From: Paulownia fortunei
Taxonomy: Eukaryota > Streptophyta > Magnoliopsida > Lamiales > Paulowniaceae
DNA: 64,000 nucleotides
Reading direction: 5' to 3'
NCBI GenBank assembly: GCA_019321725.1
Contig: CM033121.1
Coordinates: 6,758,001 to 6,822,000 of the forward strand
Shown here: positions 33,181 through 44,509 of the stretch, one piece after another
Layout: each line of letters begins with the position of its first letter
Numbering within the stretch: position 1 is the first letter of the stretch
Made by a program: the position numbers and the translations under genes
The notes under the pieces: generated by a model
Told to the model about the DNA's origin: nothing
The model's input: the letters and a program-made list of their open reading frames with translations, nothing else
The model's database searches: none

Positions 33181-36100
33181 CTGTAAGTGCATGACGAACA
33201 ATAGAGATAAACAATTGTGCGACTTTATTCAACATTTTGAAAGAAACTGATTCAGTAATTATATGTTTATAGATAGGGTTTCTTCAACTTGGACCACCTT
33301 CTCCTCCAGACACCTTTTTTCTTCTGCCAGCATCTTTTCCTGTTCACAAAGGCATCATGTAAGTTGCTCCAGCTACACTGAAAGCTTACAATCCTATTCT
33401 ACAAGAACAATTTATCTGTGATCGTATGCCTAGTGTACATTTCAATATCTTTTATCACATGAAAATTTATTCATAAAGAAACACATTAATCATAGGATGA
33501 GAGGGGACATGGCATCTAAATTCTAAACCTTTTATTTTGTTTCACATTTCTATCCTTTTATCTTTTATTATATCAAAGCAATTGTGTTCCCTTTGAAATT
33601 TTTGTTCTCTTTCTCCTAGTTATTGGAGTACTTGATAGGTTAAGCATTTTGGTATGAGAGAAGAGATTCCAAACTCCAGATCATCGTTTGAGGCACTGTG
33701 GCTTGTCTCATCTTCTTTCCTTTTAAAATCATTTGAAATCAGGACAGAGCCAACGAACTGGAATGACATGATTATAAAGTGGCTTAAGATTGTATTCATC
33801 GAAAGATCTTGAGTTTAATCCAGATTAAGCAACCTATAATGACATTTAGATAGGAGTCTCATGATGTCTACTTCTTGTCTGGAAGTGGCTTGAGATTGTA
33901 ATCATCCAAAGATCCTGAGTTCAATCCAGATTAAGCCAACCTAGATGTACAGCAGGACAGTAGGTTACGATGACATTTAGATAGGAGTTTCATGACGTCA
34001 ACTTCTTGTCCAGAATGTTGGTTGCAGTATAATATTTTTTTAATATCTGAAACTATCACTTGAAAGCCGCACTAATCAACCCATATTTAGGTTCATAGTT
34101 GATATACCAAAGATGTTACAAATATGACTCACCCAGACACGTTCAAGTCAGAAGAGTTATACTTAAAAAGAGAAGCGAAACCCATACAACGTAGAAGTCT
34201 AGATCTAGGAGAACTGGGTAGAGTTAAGATCTAGGAGAACTTGATAGAGTTAGATCTGCTTTCAGAAACTGTGAAGCTACAATGACTTCTAAGCCAGCCT
34301 CATGATCCCTTACCTAGTTTATAGTTCCACTCCTGTAGGCATTTAAGGTAAATATTATGAGACAATCAGGACAAGCTATATATTTTCCCAGAAGCTACAA
34401 GTTTGAGGTTGGGAGCCATCAAGTTGAGGTCCTATCTCAACCTAATTATACCACTCTCTTAGACCTTTAGTACTCTAAAGCAGAGTACCATTTGTTGCAA
34501 TGGCTCTCAGTAATGGAAAATACAGAAAATGCATACCTTTTCGTGAAGGCTTGATATAGAATCCAGCAGCAAATGTGTCTGCATGAATTGAAGTAATTAA
34601 TTCTCAACCTAAGGAATGATGTATATGCAAAAGACAAAAAAATTAATCATTTAGCCACAGGATTATGATGATTGCAAATTTTCTCAAGCTTATTCTGTAT
34701 GTTTACAGGTTGACAGAAAATGTAAAGAAGGAACCTAACTCAGGGTTCTAAAATTCTTGCTAATGAGGCTAAGCTCAACAAAAGGTAAACTACATTACTA
34801 TATTAATTTAAGTTCCCTGGTTCATGAAATTGCCAATTTTTTCTCATGTAAGCCACAGACACCCTGTCAATCACTGGAATTCACACAATATATGAGAACA
34901 CATAAGCTAACAAGAATTCAAAGTTTTTAAGTCACAAATGCATCATATTTGCTTGGCCGAAATAACATGAAAATCAATATATGGAGGTCGGTTGGCAGAA
35001 CCAATGAATGAGAATTATATCTTTACGGAAGAAAAATTGATTTTCACCCTGCTCTCTCAACAGGCTATCATGTGGGACCTACTTTAGCACATGAAAACAG
35101 AAAATTCGAGCTTTTCCAACCATTTTTCTTCTTTAATACCCTGAGGAAAAGGGGAATCATGTTTATTATTCATATGCATCAGCAGGGGGATCATATCAAG
35201 CCTCAAATTTCAAAATCGTCTCTCACAATTCTTCTTCCTCGCTCTTTTGCCATGATAGTGGGGTCCAAATTCTGTCCCATGGAGCAGCTAATGTTTATCC
35301 TTGAATTTACTGTCCTCTGGAGCTGCTAATTTTTATCCTTGAATTTACAGAGTCTATGATTATACTGTGATAATGGACTACATATATTTGATACTAACCT
35401 TCATGTACAAGGTGTTTTGCAACAAAGACAGAATTCTTCAAACGCAACAAATCTTCGGATCACATTATTCTCCATTTCTCCACACCCACTTGTCAAGGTA
35501 AGTCTCTGTTCATTCAGTACGTGACATTCTAAACCCACAAGTATGTTGCTCAATTAGCGCAGTCAAGAGTATGACAAATAGTTGCACCTTTACATGGCTA
35601 ATTGTTCATTTAACATACCATACGTATCAGTTGTTTAAATCCGCTCTATCTAAACGCCAAAACCATTACTTGCTGGCTGTACTGGTAGATGAATGGTAAT
35701 CTATTTATTAGTCAACCCGAGGAAGCTTCATGAAACTTTCTCATACTTCTCTTTGACAGAAATTCTTACTTCCTCCACATTCTCTATTATCTGTCGTCTT
35801 TTATAGAAATCTAAACTAACTTTTGTTTTTAATTGCAAATGTTTAAGTACTGGATTCAGACAAAAATTCAAGAAAATCTATATGAGAGGATTTCAAGAAT
35901 TTCATAGCAGAAAGAGTAAAATATATAAAGCTAAAAAATATAAGAAAGATGAAAGAAGAAAACATAGAATGGAAAGATGAAACTGCAAAACGATTTATTT
36001 AATCGAGGGAACAGTAAACCTTCACTGATCTTGTTTGTATTAGTGCATCCTCAAGTTGTTTCTCCAGATGTACAAGGTCTGTCACACTGAGCTGGTCAAC

Positions 36101-37235
36101 ACTTGGCTCCCCAAGTTCCCTAGGAAAAGAGATTTAATTTATAAATAAACCAAGACTGAGAGCTCAATAACAAATTCGAGAAAGTTTTATAGATGGATAA
36201 AGTTGTTACCTTTCGACAATTTGGAGGAGCTCCCTGCTTGTGAGCAGACCCGCATATTTAGAGTACTGTTCCTGCCATGCAAACAGGCCAACAATCATTG
36301 TGTGAGACAGTTATCCCAAACAGGCTTGATTGTGTCATGAGACTACAGAGGGATCAATCATATTCAAATATCAACATAATTATCCCAAATTTACAGAGCC
36401 CATGTTTTAAATTTCTTAGAAGTCAGAGGAAAGTCATTTATCTAGTTGTGAAATCAACTCACACATTTGTTAATGAAATAACATTAGTATTAAAATTCGA
36501 TTCAAACCAACAGCAACGATAGTTGGAATATTAGTAGTTATAGAACTCATAAACTTCAAGAATAAGTATATTTTAATCATTTTATATTGATTACTAGAAC
36601 AATACTATCGATTAAATGATTTAAAACAAATTTCAAATTTATGCAGTATGTTCACCAAGTCATACTAGAGCATAGGGACAGATAGTGAAACCTCCCCCAC
36701 TCTGCTCTAAATGTAAGGACAGACTCATAATAACACCTAGGCTGTTTTCTATCATGACTTTTACTGAAAAAGATGGCAGAGGCTGATTGAGTGATACCAA
36801 ATGTGTACATAAAAGATGGAACATTTGAATTTGAGTTAGTAAATTGTAATAATATGTAGTCATACAGATGAATTGTTAAATGGGGCAAAGAATCCCTGGA
36901 GACAATATTCTGCATTACCAACTATCTGGAAAAAGTCAACACATATTCTAGTACGAGTAATATCCCATTTTTAAAACCTTCCAACAAGAAATCTTATGTT
37001 AGACAAATATTCAATCATTTGAAGAGATTCTCCCAAACAGGCTGCTGCACAAATGAACATAATACATAATGAGATCATGTTTTGAGTTAATCACCCAGGC
37101 TCAAACCCACACAATAAGGATTGAAGTCCACTTTAAGCCCGAAAAGTAAATCTTACCTGTGTCTCACAAACTCCCGTCGAGCCACCCTGTTCTATTTCAA
37201 CATGACTTTGATATTGTTGCAGGAGCCCGGTCAGG
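33094..37235 (-). CDS. FLC-like: FLC-like MIKC-type MADS-box gene, exons 2-7
   Basis: Six exons on the minus strand are joined by GT..AG introns: 37235-37157 (79 bp), 36271-36210 (62), 36119-36020 (100), 34578-34537 (42), 33339-33298 (42) and 33180-33094 (87, TAG). These sizes and phases are the conserved MIKC pattern, and the frame stays open throughout. The K-domain shows KYAGLLTSRELLQIVER, GEPSVDQLSVTDLVHLEKQL, SISSLHEK and EKMLAEEKRCLEEK, with hydrophobic heptads; wording is closest to the FLOWERING LOCUS C / MAF clade. Family members are transcription factors that repress flowering. With a usual 185-bp exon 1 the protein would be 198 residues, close to FLC. Exon 1 was not found, so the 5' end is open. 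SOC1-like is the alternative but less likely. Confidence 0.8.
33298..33339 (-). CDS. FLC-like: FLC-like gene, exon 6
   Basis: Acceptor GTGAACAG, donor GAGAAG|GTGGTC (GT kept but a weak donor), 42 bp in phase 0. It encodes EKMLAEEKRCLEEK, in the position of EKML.EEN..L in FLC. Confidence 0.8.
33561..33773. other. Intron 5 of the FLC-like gene, part without features
   Basis: Intronic sequence beyond the end of module B'. Nothing recognised. Confidence 0.5.
33774..34010. repeat. Tandem duplication in intron 5 (106-125 bp units)
   Basis: GTGGCTT.AGATTGTA.TCATC at 33779 and 33885 starts two copies sharing TAATCCAGATTAAGC-like and GACATTTAGATAGGAG. The second copy has about 20 extra bases (GTACAGCAGGACAGTAGGTT). 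The core GAGTTCAATCC resembles a tRNA B-box, but there is no A-box or cloverleaf to support a SINE. Confidence 0.85.
34201..34256. repeat. Tandem repeat in intron 5 or flank (26 bp, 2 copies)
   Basis: AGATCTAGGAGAACT at 34201 and 34227, each followed by a GATAGAGTTA-like end. Confidence 0.85.
34537..34578 (-). CDS. FLC-like: FLC-like gene, exon 5
   Basis: Acceptor TCATGCAG, donor GAAAAG|GTATGC, 42 bp in phase 0. It encodes THLLLDSISSLHEK, in the position of the TELML..VE.LKEK segment of FLC. Confidence 0.85.
35273..35349. repeat. Tandem repeat in intron 4 (38 bp, 2 copies)
   Basis: TGGAGC.GCTAAT.TTTATCCTTGAATTTAC occurs at 35280 and 35318. Confidence 0.85.
36020..36119 (-). CDS. FLC-like: FLC-like gene, exon 4 (K-domain core)
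   Basis: Acceptor TTCCTAG, donor GTGAAG|GTTTAC, exactly 100 bp. It encodes ELGEPSVDQLSVTDLVHLEK and QLEDALIQTRSVK, the K-domain helix that ends in (S)(V)TR(A/S).K in FLC and MAF proteins. Confidence 0.9.
36210..36271 (-). CDS. FLC-like: FLC-like gene, exon 3 (start of K-domain)
   Basis: Acceptor TGGCAG, donor GAAAG|GTAACA, 62 bp. It encodes EQYSKYAGLLTSRELLQIVE. The YELLE(L/I)V-type motif is a hallmark of the FLC clade. Confidence 0.85.
37157..37235 (-). CDS. FLC-like: FLC-like gene, exon 2 (I-domain)
   Basis: Acceptor TTATCCAG, donor ACACAG|GTAAGA. The 79 bp begin in phase 2 and encode SLTGLLQQYQSHVEIEQGGS followed by TGVCETQ. This corresponds to the L..(I/L)L.RYQ.H segment that follows the MADS domain. 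Confidence 0.8.
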
Positions 37236-40200
37236 CTGGATAATGATAAACGTGAGTGAGGTGATGCTCATGTAAAGGAAATAATCATGAGGGGCGCGAC
37301 AAAATTTTCAATGATGGCAATCAGAAATTCAGGATATACACAGATAATAAGACCACGAAACAACAAGAAGACCGCAAATAGATTTTTGTTCTGTTCCATT
37401 ATAGGATTGGATCAGGACTACAAGCTGAAGTATACCTATGGCGATGAAAAAAATAAATTAAAAACTCAACAAAATTGGGACATGTTTGTAAATAAAACCA
37501 AAATCGTTTTTTTCACTTATGAGCACCTAGATGATGCTATCAACTTACAAACAATAATACATTGAAGATCGATATTAGAGAGTTAAAAAGAGAAAAATGA
37601 AAAAGAAAACTTTAGCTGGTTAGCACCACTCTATGGAAGGGTGTTAAGAATATGATTGTAATTTCATGATAACAGTTTGATTATCATTAATTTTCCTCAT
37701 CAGAAACACTTCAGCTAGAATATTTTCCAAGAAGTCATTACCCAACTTTGTGACCTAGTCCGGAACAGGAAATTCACCCTTAGGCTATGTTTGGTTGCGA
37801 TCCAGGAAAATGTTCTCTTTCCCCCGAAATAAGATCATGTTTGTTTCTCCATTCCCCTAAAACAAATTCATTCTTCCCCAAAATAAAATAGGGCCCACTA
37901 TATATCAACATCATTACATTATTCATTTATTATATTACTATATACATATATATCATCTTTTCTACATTCAAAAATACAATATATATAACATTAAAAAAGA
38001 CTGATATGAGACCACTTATCCAACACAATATTATTACAGTACAAATTGTCCCCTTCCAAAACATAAACAAACATTATTTTCACACCTAAATCTCTCCCAA
38101 AACACCTTCCCCAATCCCCCAGAACACCCAGAACATAACAAAACGTATAGCATTTCTCAACAAAAATACGACAAAGCAAACACAAAGCACAAATAAAATG
38201 GAGAAAAAGAAGAAATATGGAAAAAGTATCAAATGCAACATTAGGAAATATTCTATAGATATCTTGGAACCAAGTCATGGACAAGTTATACAAATAGGAG
38301 TGCAGAAAGTTCGGAAATGCTGGAGGTTAAGAAATGAGCTAAACAATATTAGAGAAACCCCTTTCAAATGGTCAAATAGGAGTAAAGGGGAACTTATGAT
38401 GGAAACATATCATGCAAAATATTAGATTTCAGTAACTAAAGCATAGCAGAGATGAGATTGTGTATAACTCCAATATTACATTATACTTAAATAATATGAA
38501 TGTGACTATAATTCATTATGGAGTCATTCCTCCCATGGATAATAATTCCTGGACAAAGTTACAATCTCAATTGCCATGTATATAATTATAAATATGGTTT
38601 TAAAGTGGATAGGTATGAGGTTAAATGTACTAGTCAGCCCATGTCTCACAAGTCTTAAAAAAAAAACACTTGCCAAGGCTGGGTAATGACCTGTGTGGTT
38701 TTGCTCCTGGAAATGTACTGAAAGAAATTATTGTGTCGAGGCTCAATTCAATACTACGGATCTCATCTCACCAATAAACATGTGGTTTGCTTTCTATCAG
38801 CCATAAAGTATACAAAATTCGAGCAAGTCAAATGCATCACACAATCCTAGCTAAAGTTCCAGATGTAAATCGAATCATAGGTGTATAGTGCAGTCATTGA
38901 TAAGTAAAGGAAAAGAAATATGTTTCAAATACTAGCTTGCTGAACTACACAAGAAGAGATAAAGAGGGATGATTCCCTCCATTCAAGTTTTGTATGCATC
39001 CTGATCGTGTCAGAGCTTAAAGCACTTAAGCACGCTCCATTAATAGTGGACTCAATTAACATCAAGAAACATGTCCAAATATGTACACCTTAACAACGTA
39101 CAGCGTAAAAGAGACACGATCTTGCAATATGACATGTAGGAATGAATGTCATAAACTATATAGAAATATATACACCTTAAGAACGTACAGTGTAAAAGGG
39201 ACATGATCTTGCAATATGACATGTAGGAAAGAATGTCACAAACTATATAGATGTATTGCTTCCGCAGGGAAAGAACTTTTTTCATAGAAAAAAACTTTAT
39301 CCGCCCTAGAAACAAAATAAGTCATAGCATATCAACAAAGAATATGAGAATGCAGAAAGCACACATGTTGAACATTTATGCAATTAGAAAATACATTCCT
39401 TACAAACAGGAAATGTGTTCCTCATCACTAGTACAAAAAGATGGTGGGACAACTGGAACTGATTCAAACAAGAGACAGAATAATTGACCATCTGATACAT
39501 ATATATCTACTTTTATGCAACTTAAGACCTCAACGAAACAATTTTTTCTGCATACATTAATATATAAGGCAAAATACATCAAAATGCTAGTGGTCAATAT
39601 GGTTCTTTTCTGGGCTTGCACATGCCACTGTTTCAACGTGTCCCCAATGTGTTCCCCTATTGAACTTCCTAGTGATCATACCATATACCTATTTACTAAA
39701 ACCTACCACTGAAATTGTTCATCAAGGTAAAAAGCCTTGTGGATCCACAACCAAAAAGAAAATGTTTAGTTACTTCTAGGTATCACAAAGTATGCACTTT
39801 AGTAAAAAACCAAAGAGACATTTTTCATGCAAATTAATGTCATATAGAAGTTAAGAGTCTGAAAATTCTCTGTTGTTTTAGAACTAATGTATTCATGTCA
39901 AAAAAAGGATTGATAACAGAATCTGAAGAAACCAATGGCAAAATACAAAACTAAAAGCATAAGCAACAAAATGGTTGAAGAATAATCTTATACTTTTCCT
40001 TAGTGTGTTAATTAAGCTTGAAGAAGTTCAAAGTAGTGATTACTATTCTTTGATACCAAAGGGAAGACACTCTGTGCTTAAAAGGGACTTGAGACTGTAC
40101 ATCCACACTATAATAACTTGAGATAATCTAAGTTGACAGAAACTTGCGCAACAATTTTTTTTTATAAAACTTTAGACGAAGAGATTTCTCAAAATGGATT

Positions 40201-41449
40201 TACAGAAAAGTGGTATAGTTAGACATATATATTGTGTATCCTATTTCATGCTAGCACGAGGGAACTTGTTTCTCAATGCACATTCAACATGCTAAGGTAC
40301 AAGTAGCAGAATAAAAATGCAATATATTTCCCTTATGATAGACTTAGAAAGGAACATATAGTGATACTGAACAAAAGGTTTCTCAAAGAAAGCTCTTCAT
40401 AATCAACACTAGGACTCAAGTCTAGTTGTCTAAGACCTATTCGTCTGGCCTTGAAGTGCCGACTCCTTCAACACTAAATGAGACATATAGTGTATTTTTC
40501 TTGCAATTTTTTCTTTGTTGCAATTTAGTTAGTGTGTATCGACGTAAGTCAACTACTAAGACTATGTGTGAGTTTAAATTATAGTAACATTCTCTATTTT
40601 GTAAATTCTAGGATTTCTTTTCTTGATTTACAAACTTGACAACCAAATAACAGTCGAGATTTTGTTGACAATTGATGAAATACACATTTTTTATTTTCTC
40701 TGTGCTTTCCATTTCTTAAAGTTGAAAGATTAAAGTTAAAACATGTTTAGAGTATTAGAGAAGTCTTAGTTTTTTACAATAATTCATTTTTCCCACAAAA
40801 TTAATGCTAAAATAACTTTTTTTTTCTAGGTTATGTGTCATAATTTAACTTTTCAATATCCAAAAGGAGAACTTATAGAGGCAAATGTGAGATTTTTAAT
40901 TGTTAAATAAATATCAACGCCTTTTTTCCTTTTAAATGAAAATCAACTCCAAGTTTAGGTAGCTATCTCAAAGTAATTCCACTTACCAATAAACCAGATA
41001 GCAATATGGAAGTCGTAGAGCTCGTAAAGAAATTTCAGTCCACAATGCTTAAAAGAAGCTTTAGAGGTCAAATAGAATAAATATGCACACACTAAAGTTT
41101 ATCACTCTATTTGGTTTTTGCTTTTCACATGGGAGGTTGCCACCATGAGCTTAAAAGGACCATTAGTGGCTACAAGACCTTAAAAGGCAAACAATTGCAT
41201 ATTATGCATGGGCAATAACTTCCAACACATTATTGCCTCAAATTCTCATGAATATCACTAGAGCTCATAAAATATTTAAAGCGCTAAAAATGAATGTTTA
41301 ATATATGTTCCAATTTCACATTTTTGAATCAATATTGTTTTCAAATTGTTTTACCAATATTTCACATGATAAACTAAGCCACTTTTCTATTTATCTTCCT
41401 AAAGTTTATTATATCTATGTAGCTTCTCCAATACAAATGACTTATTAAA
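37236..41449. other. Presumed intron 1 and/or 5' flank of the FLC-like gene
   Basis: No MADS-domain exon was recognised in a reading of the minus strand. FLC genes have long first introns, so the sequence directly above 37235 is probably intronic. An AT-rich insertion-like patch (about 37785-38125, starting GGCTATGTTTGGTTGCGATC) and a tandem duplication (39080-39253) are the only structures noted. Confidence 0.45.
39080..39253. repeat. Tandem duplication, 2 x 87 bp
   Basis: TACACCTTAA.AACGTACAG at 39084 and 39171 begins both copies. They share CTTGCAATATGACATGTAGG and differ by a handful of substitutions. Confidence 0.95.
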
Positions 41450-41451
41450 TA

Positions 41452-41695
41452 CTCTCTCCGTCCCAAGTTAAACGTCTAGTTCAACCCATCACGACGTCTT
41501 AAAATCAGAGTTAAAAAAGTGTAAGTTTGTCTACTCTTATACTATCACCTTTAAAAGTGTGGCTGGAATTTAGAGGTATCATATTAGTACTTCAACTAAG
41601 AAGGGTGTTTTGGAAGAAAAAAAAATTAGAAAATGAAGTTTTATTTTGGATAGTCCCAAAAAAGGAAATAATAGCAATAACTTTGGGACAGTGAG
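41452..41695. mobile_element. Stowaway-like MITE
   Basis: Left end TA|CTCTCTCCGTCCCAAG and right end CTTTGGGACAGTGAG|TA are inverted matches of the Tc1/mariner-Stowaway signature CTCCCTCCGTCCC, with TA on both sides as target duplication. Length is 244 bp with no coding content. Presumed non-autonomous. Confidence 0.75.
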
Positions 41696-41697
41696 TA

Positions 41698-43740
41698 GAA
41701 GTCCTCTTTAGGAATGATTTATTCACAAATCTACACTAAACATAAAGCCTGTTATATTTTATATTTCCAAGGAGATGGAAATTATAAATGTAAAGTGTAT
41801 GAAGTACCTCACTATAGAGGTTAAACTTAAGGAGGAGCAACATGTGAATAATTAGCTCAATGATATGTAGGATTGAGGGATCTAGGATGGAAAAATAAGG
41901 TGCAAGATGGAAAGATGCAATATGCAAACAAGTAAGTGAAAAACTACTTTAGAACTGAAGCTTCTAAAGTTCACATTAGATTTTAAAGGAAAAATCTTTC
42001 AATATTGGAATGGGTTTGAATGACCCCATAGACTACTCATGTTTTGCATACACTTCTCCTGAAAGGTTTGAGCTCGATAGATCATTTTTATTTTAAGAAA
42101 AATTGTTCTTCACTTCTTTGGTTATACGCAAAAATTAATTTAGTTAATTCAATTTCTTTTCTTGAATCATAGTTCCCTCATTTGGTTTCTTTAATTTCAT
42201 AATTAAATTTATAGTTGTAAAAGTCAATGTCGAGTACATATTCCAAAATTGTGAGGATCATTTAGCCACCAAATTCAAGATGTCCTCTATAACATTTCCC
42301 AAGAACTTAGGTTGGATAAACACAACTTCAAAATCTATAGGTGTCATTCACATGTGGGCCTAAGTATATGTGCATAATAGATTGAATGATAGACAAGAAA
42401 GATCAAAACTTTAATGACAAGCCTAAGAATAGTGTAAGATTATATTTGGATTCCATATGGACTCATCCACAAATCTATTTAATATAAAATCTTAAGCAAC
42501 AGGTCCATTCTAAAAAAGCTTAATCAACTTGTGCATCAAACAAGGCAAGCTTTTGTTGCACTTGGAAAACTTCATAACCTAGATTGTGTAAAGCTTAATT
42601 TATTAGAAAGAACTTCCCAATTTAACTTTTACATGAGTGATTGAAAGATCGGAACATCTACTCATTAATTGTCAAAAACATTAAACAAATAATATAAACA
42701 TAAGCAAAGGTTCTTTGGTTTTATTTGTAAAGAATTTGATTGTTGATGAAAGAATAGTATGCCTTTAATCAGAGTAAGGGATGTGGAATACAATGAAATC
42801 ATTTTAGTGTAATATGCCTAGTTAAATTGTTGTATGCCTCAAAAAACCTCAATCAAAATTGACTAATTATGCGATTGTGTGTATTCTTAATTTTAAAATA
42901 TAAGATGTTGAGCACAAACAATTCAAAATCTCAACCATTGTTATGCCTTCAATCTTAAGATCCAAATATAATGACACTTGGTCGCATATTTCCTTCATAA
43001 ATTAACGTGGCCATCTCAGTCAATAAAAAAACTGAAAATTTTAAAAAATTATGATAATGGTATTTTGGAACAATAATCAATGGGGAATTATTATCTAGAA
43101 AAAACTATCCCTCACTCTTGCATGCCATCTCAATCTTAACTGTTATAGTGACATAAGAATCAACCTTCAAGAATTCCATTTTGTTACATATTGGTCTACA
43201 CAATCATATCTACAAGTGATCATAAAGGAAATATTTAATACATTTGATAACTAAAAGGCAAATGATAGCTATCATAATTGCGGATATGTGTTTCCCCAAT
43301 AGGGTATGTTGTTGGTATCCTTCTTTATTTGTAATGTTATCCAATTACACTCAAAATTGGTAATTCTGCAGGTGCTTCTACATGATGTAAGTCACAGCTC
43401 TCACGCTATCAACCAGAGTAGAATAAATTCAACACATGAAAAATAAGCCTAAATGAAGTGTTGGTGTAAATCAATTGTTGAAGCATCCCCTTCACGAAAA
43501 TGTTGAAACAACTACCAAAGTGTTAGAACCACTTCAAGGATAGAGGAAAATAAGAATGTTCCAACCTAAAAGGTTCAACCAAAATTTATCCAAGCAACAA
43601 AGAAACATGTCAATGACAACAAAAGGTGAAAGTGAACTACATTATGCGCTGCAAAATTTGCTAGACAAATAACGATCATGTGAGAGAGACAAAACTAACT
43701 AGTAAAAAGAAAATGAAATTGAATCAAACTTATTATAAAT
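41698..43740. other. No gene recognised
   Basis: AT-rich sequence between the MITE and a tandem repeat. No splice-linked frames or element ends. Confidence 0.5.
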
Positions 43741-43945
43741 GCCAAGACATATCTAACTTCATACGCAAAACAAATGCAAATATAGAGAACACTGTATACC
43801 AAAAGAAGCAACGTTTCACGAACAAACCAAAGAGGAAACCTGCTATAAATCCTAAGAAATATCTAGCTTCCTAAGTAGAACAAATGCAAATATAGAGAAT
43901 GCCTTGTACCCAAAGAAACAACATTTCACGGACAAAGCAAAGAAA
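43741..43945. repeat. Tandem duplication (about 110 bp, 2 copies)
   Basis: CAAATGCAAATATAGAGAA at 43771 and 43881 marks two copies that also share ATATCTA.CTTC and CATTTCACG-like blocks. The small plus-strand frame over it follows the repeat and is not a gene. Confidence 0.85.
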
Positions 43946-44439
43946 AAAACGTCTAGAACTTGAAAACTAATAAAGCGATCTCCAAACTGGGAAGAATGAC
44001 AAACAAGGGCGGGTCCAACATTGCATATTTGAGGCGTTGGATTTACTTTAAAAACTTTAGCAAGGAAAAGTAGATTTAGGAATTATGAGATGCAAAAGAC
44101 TCAAAGCCTAATATGAAAAATAATAATCTATAAATAGAGATGGCATCATTTGAGGAACTAAAGTAAAGTTATGAAATTTATGTGTAGATCATCATGAACT
44201 AAATATAATGAAGATACATTAAGATAATAGTATAAAAGTATACTAAATATACAAATGTTTAATTTATTTATTTAACACTTAATTTTGATTCTCAACTATC
44301 TTACAAATGCAAACCAAATATATTGGACAATTAACAAATAATTAAACATATTCACAATTTAAACAATAAAATATATTCGTGGTTGGCAAAATGGATCTTA
44401 GCGAAGCTATCCACGCATGTTTTAACCACTACCTTTTAA

Positions 44440-44507
44440 CTTTTTCAATTCTCACTGAAAAGTTCACGCCAAGTCAAATGGGAGTCCGATAGTTGCGGCG
44501 GAGGGAG
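44440..44507. mobile_element. Terminal fragment of a Stowaway/mariner-type MITE
   Basis: The end GCGGCGGAGGGAG|TA reads on the other strand as CTCCCTCCGCCGC. It is followed inward by TTTGACTTGGCGTGAACTTT, close to the common eudicot Stowaway subterminal sequence. The partner end was not found. Confidence 0.6.
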
Positions 44508-44509
44508 TA

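Larger units (their letters stand above)
32263..33560. repeat. Segmental duplication, module B' (native 3' end of the FLC-like gene)
   Basis: Counterpart of module B. It contains exons 6 and 7, the 3' untranslated region and downstream flank of the intact gene. Relative to B it has several deletions, for example in the stretch corresponding to 27840-28390. Confidence 0.9.

Noticed and set aside
28617..33186. Similar plus-strand frames at 28617-28808 and 32959-33186, each ending near CTGTAAGT, as a conserved plus-strand exon
   Set aside because: CTGTAAGT is the complement of the ACTTACAG acceptor of MADS exon 7. The frames are antisense shadows of exon 7 and its 3' flank; the minus-strand exons fit MIKC sizes and frame.
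37785..38125. Possible hAT-type MITE starting GGCTATGTTTGGTTGCGATC
   Set aside because: The start phrase is typical, but no matching inverted end or 8-bp target duplication could be found.
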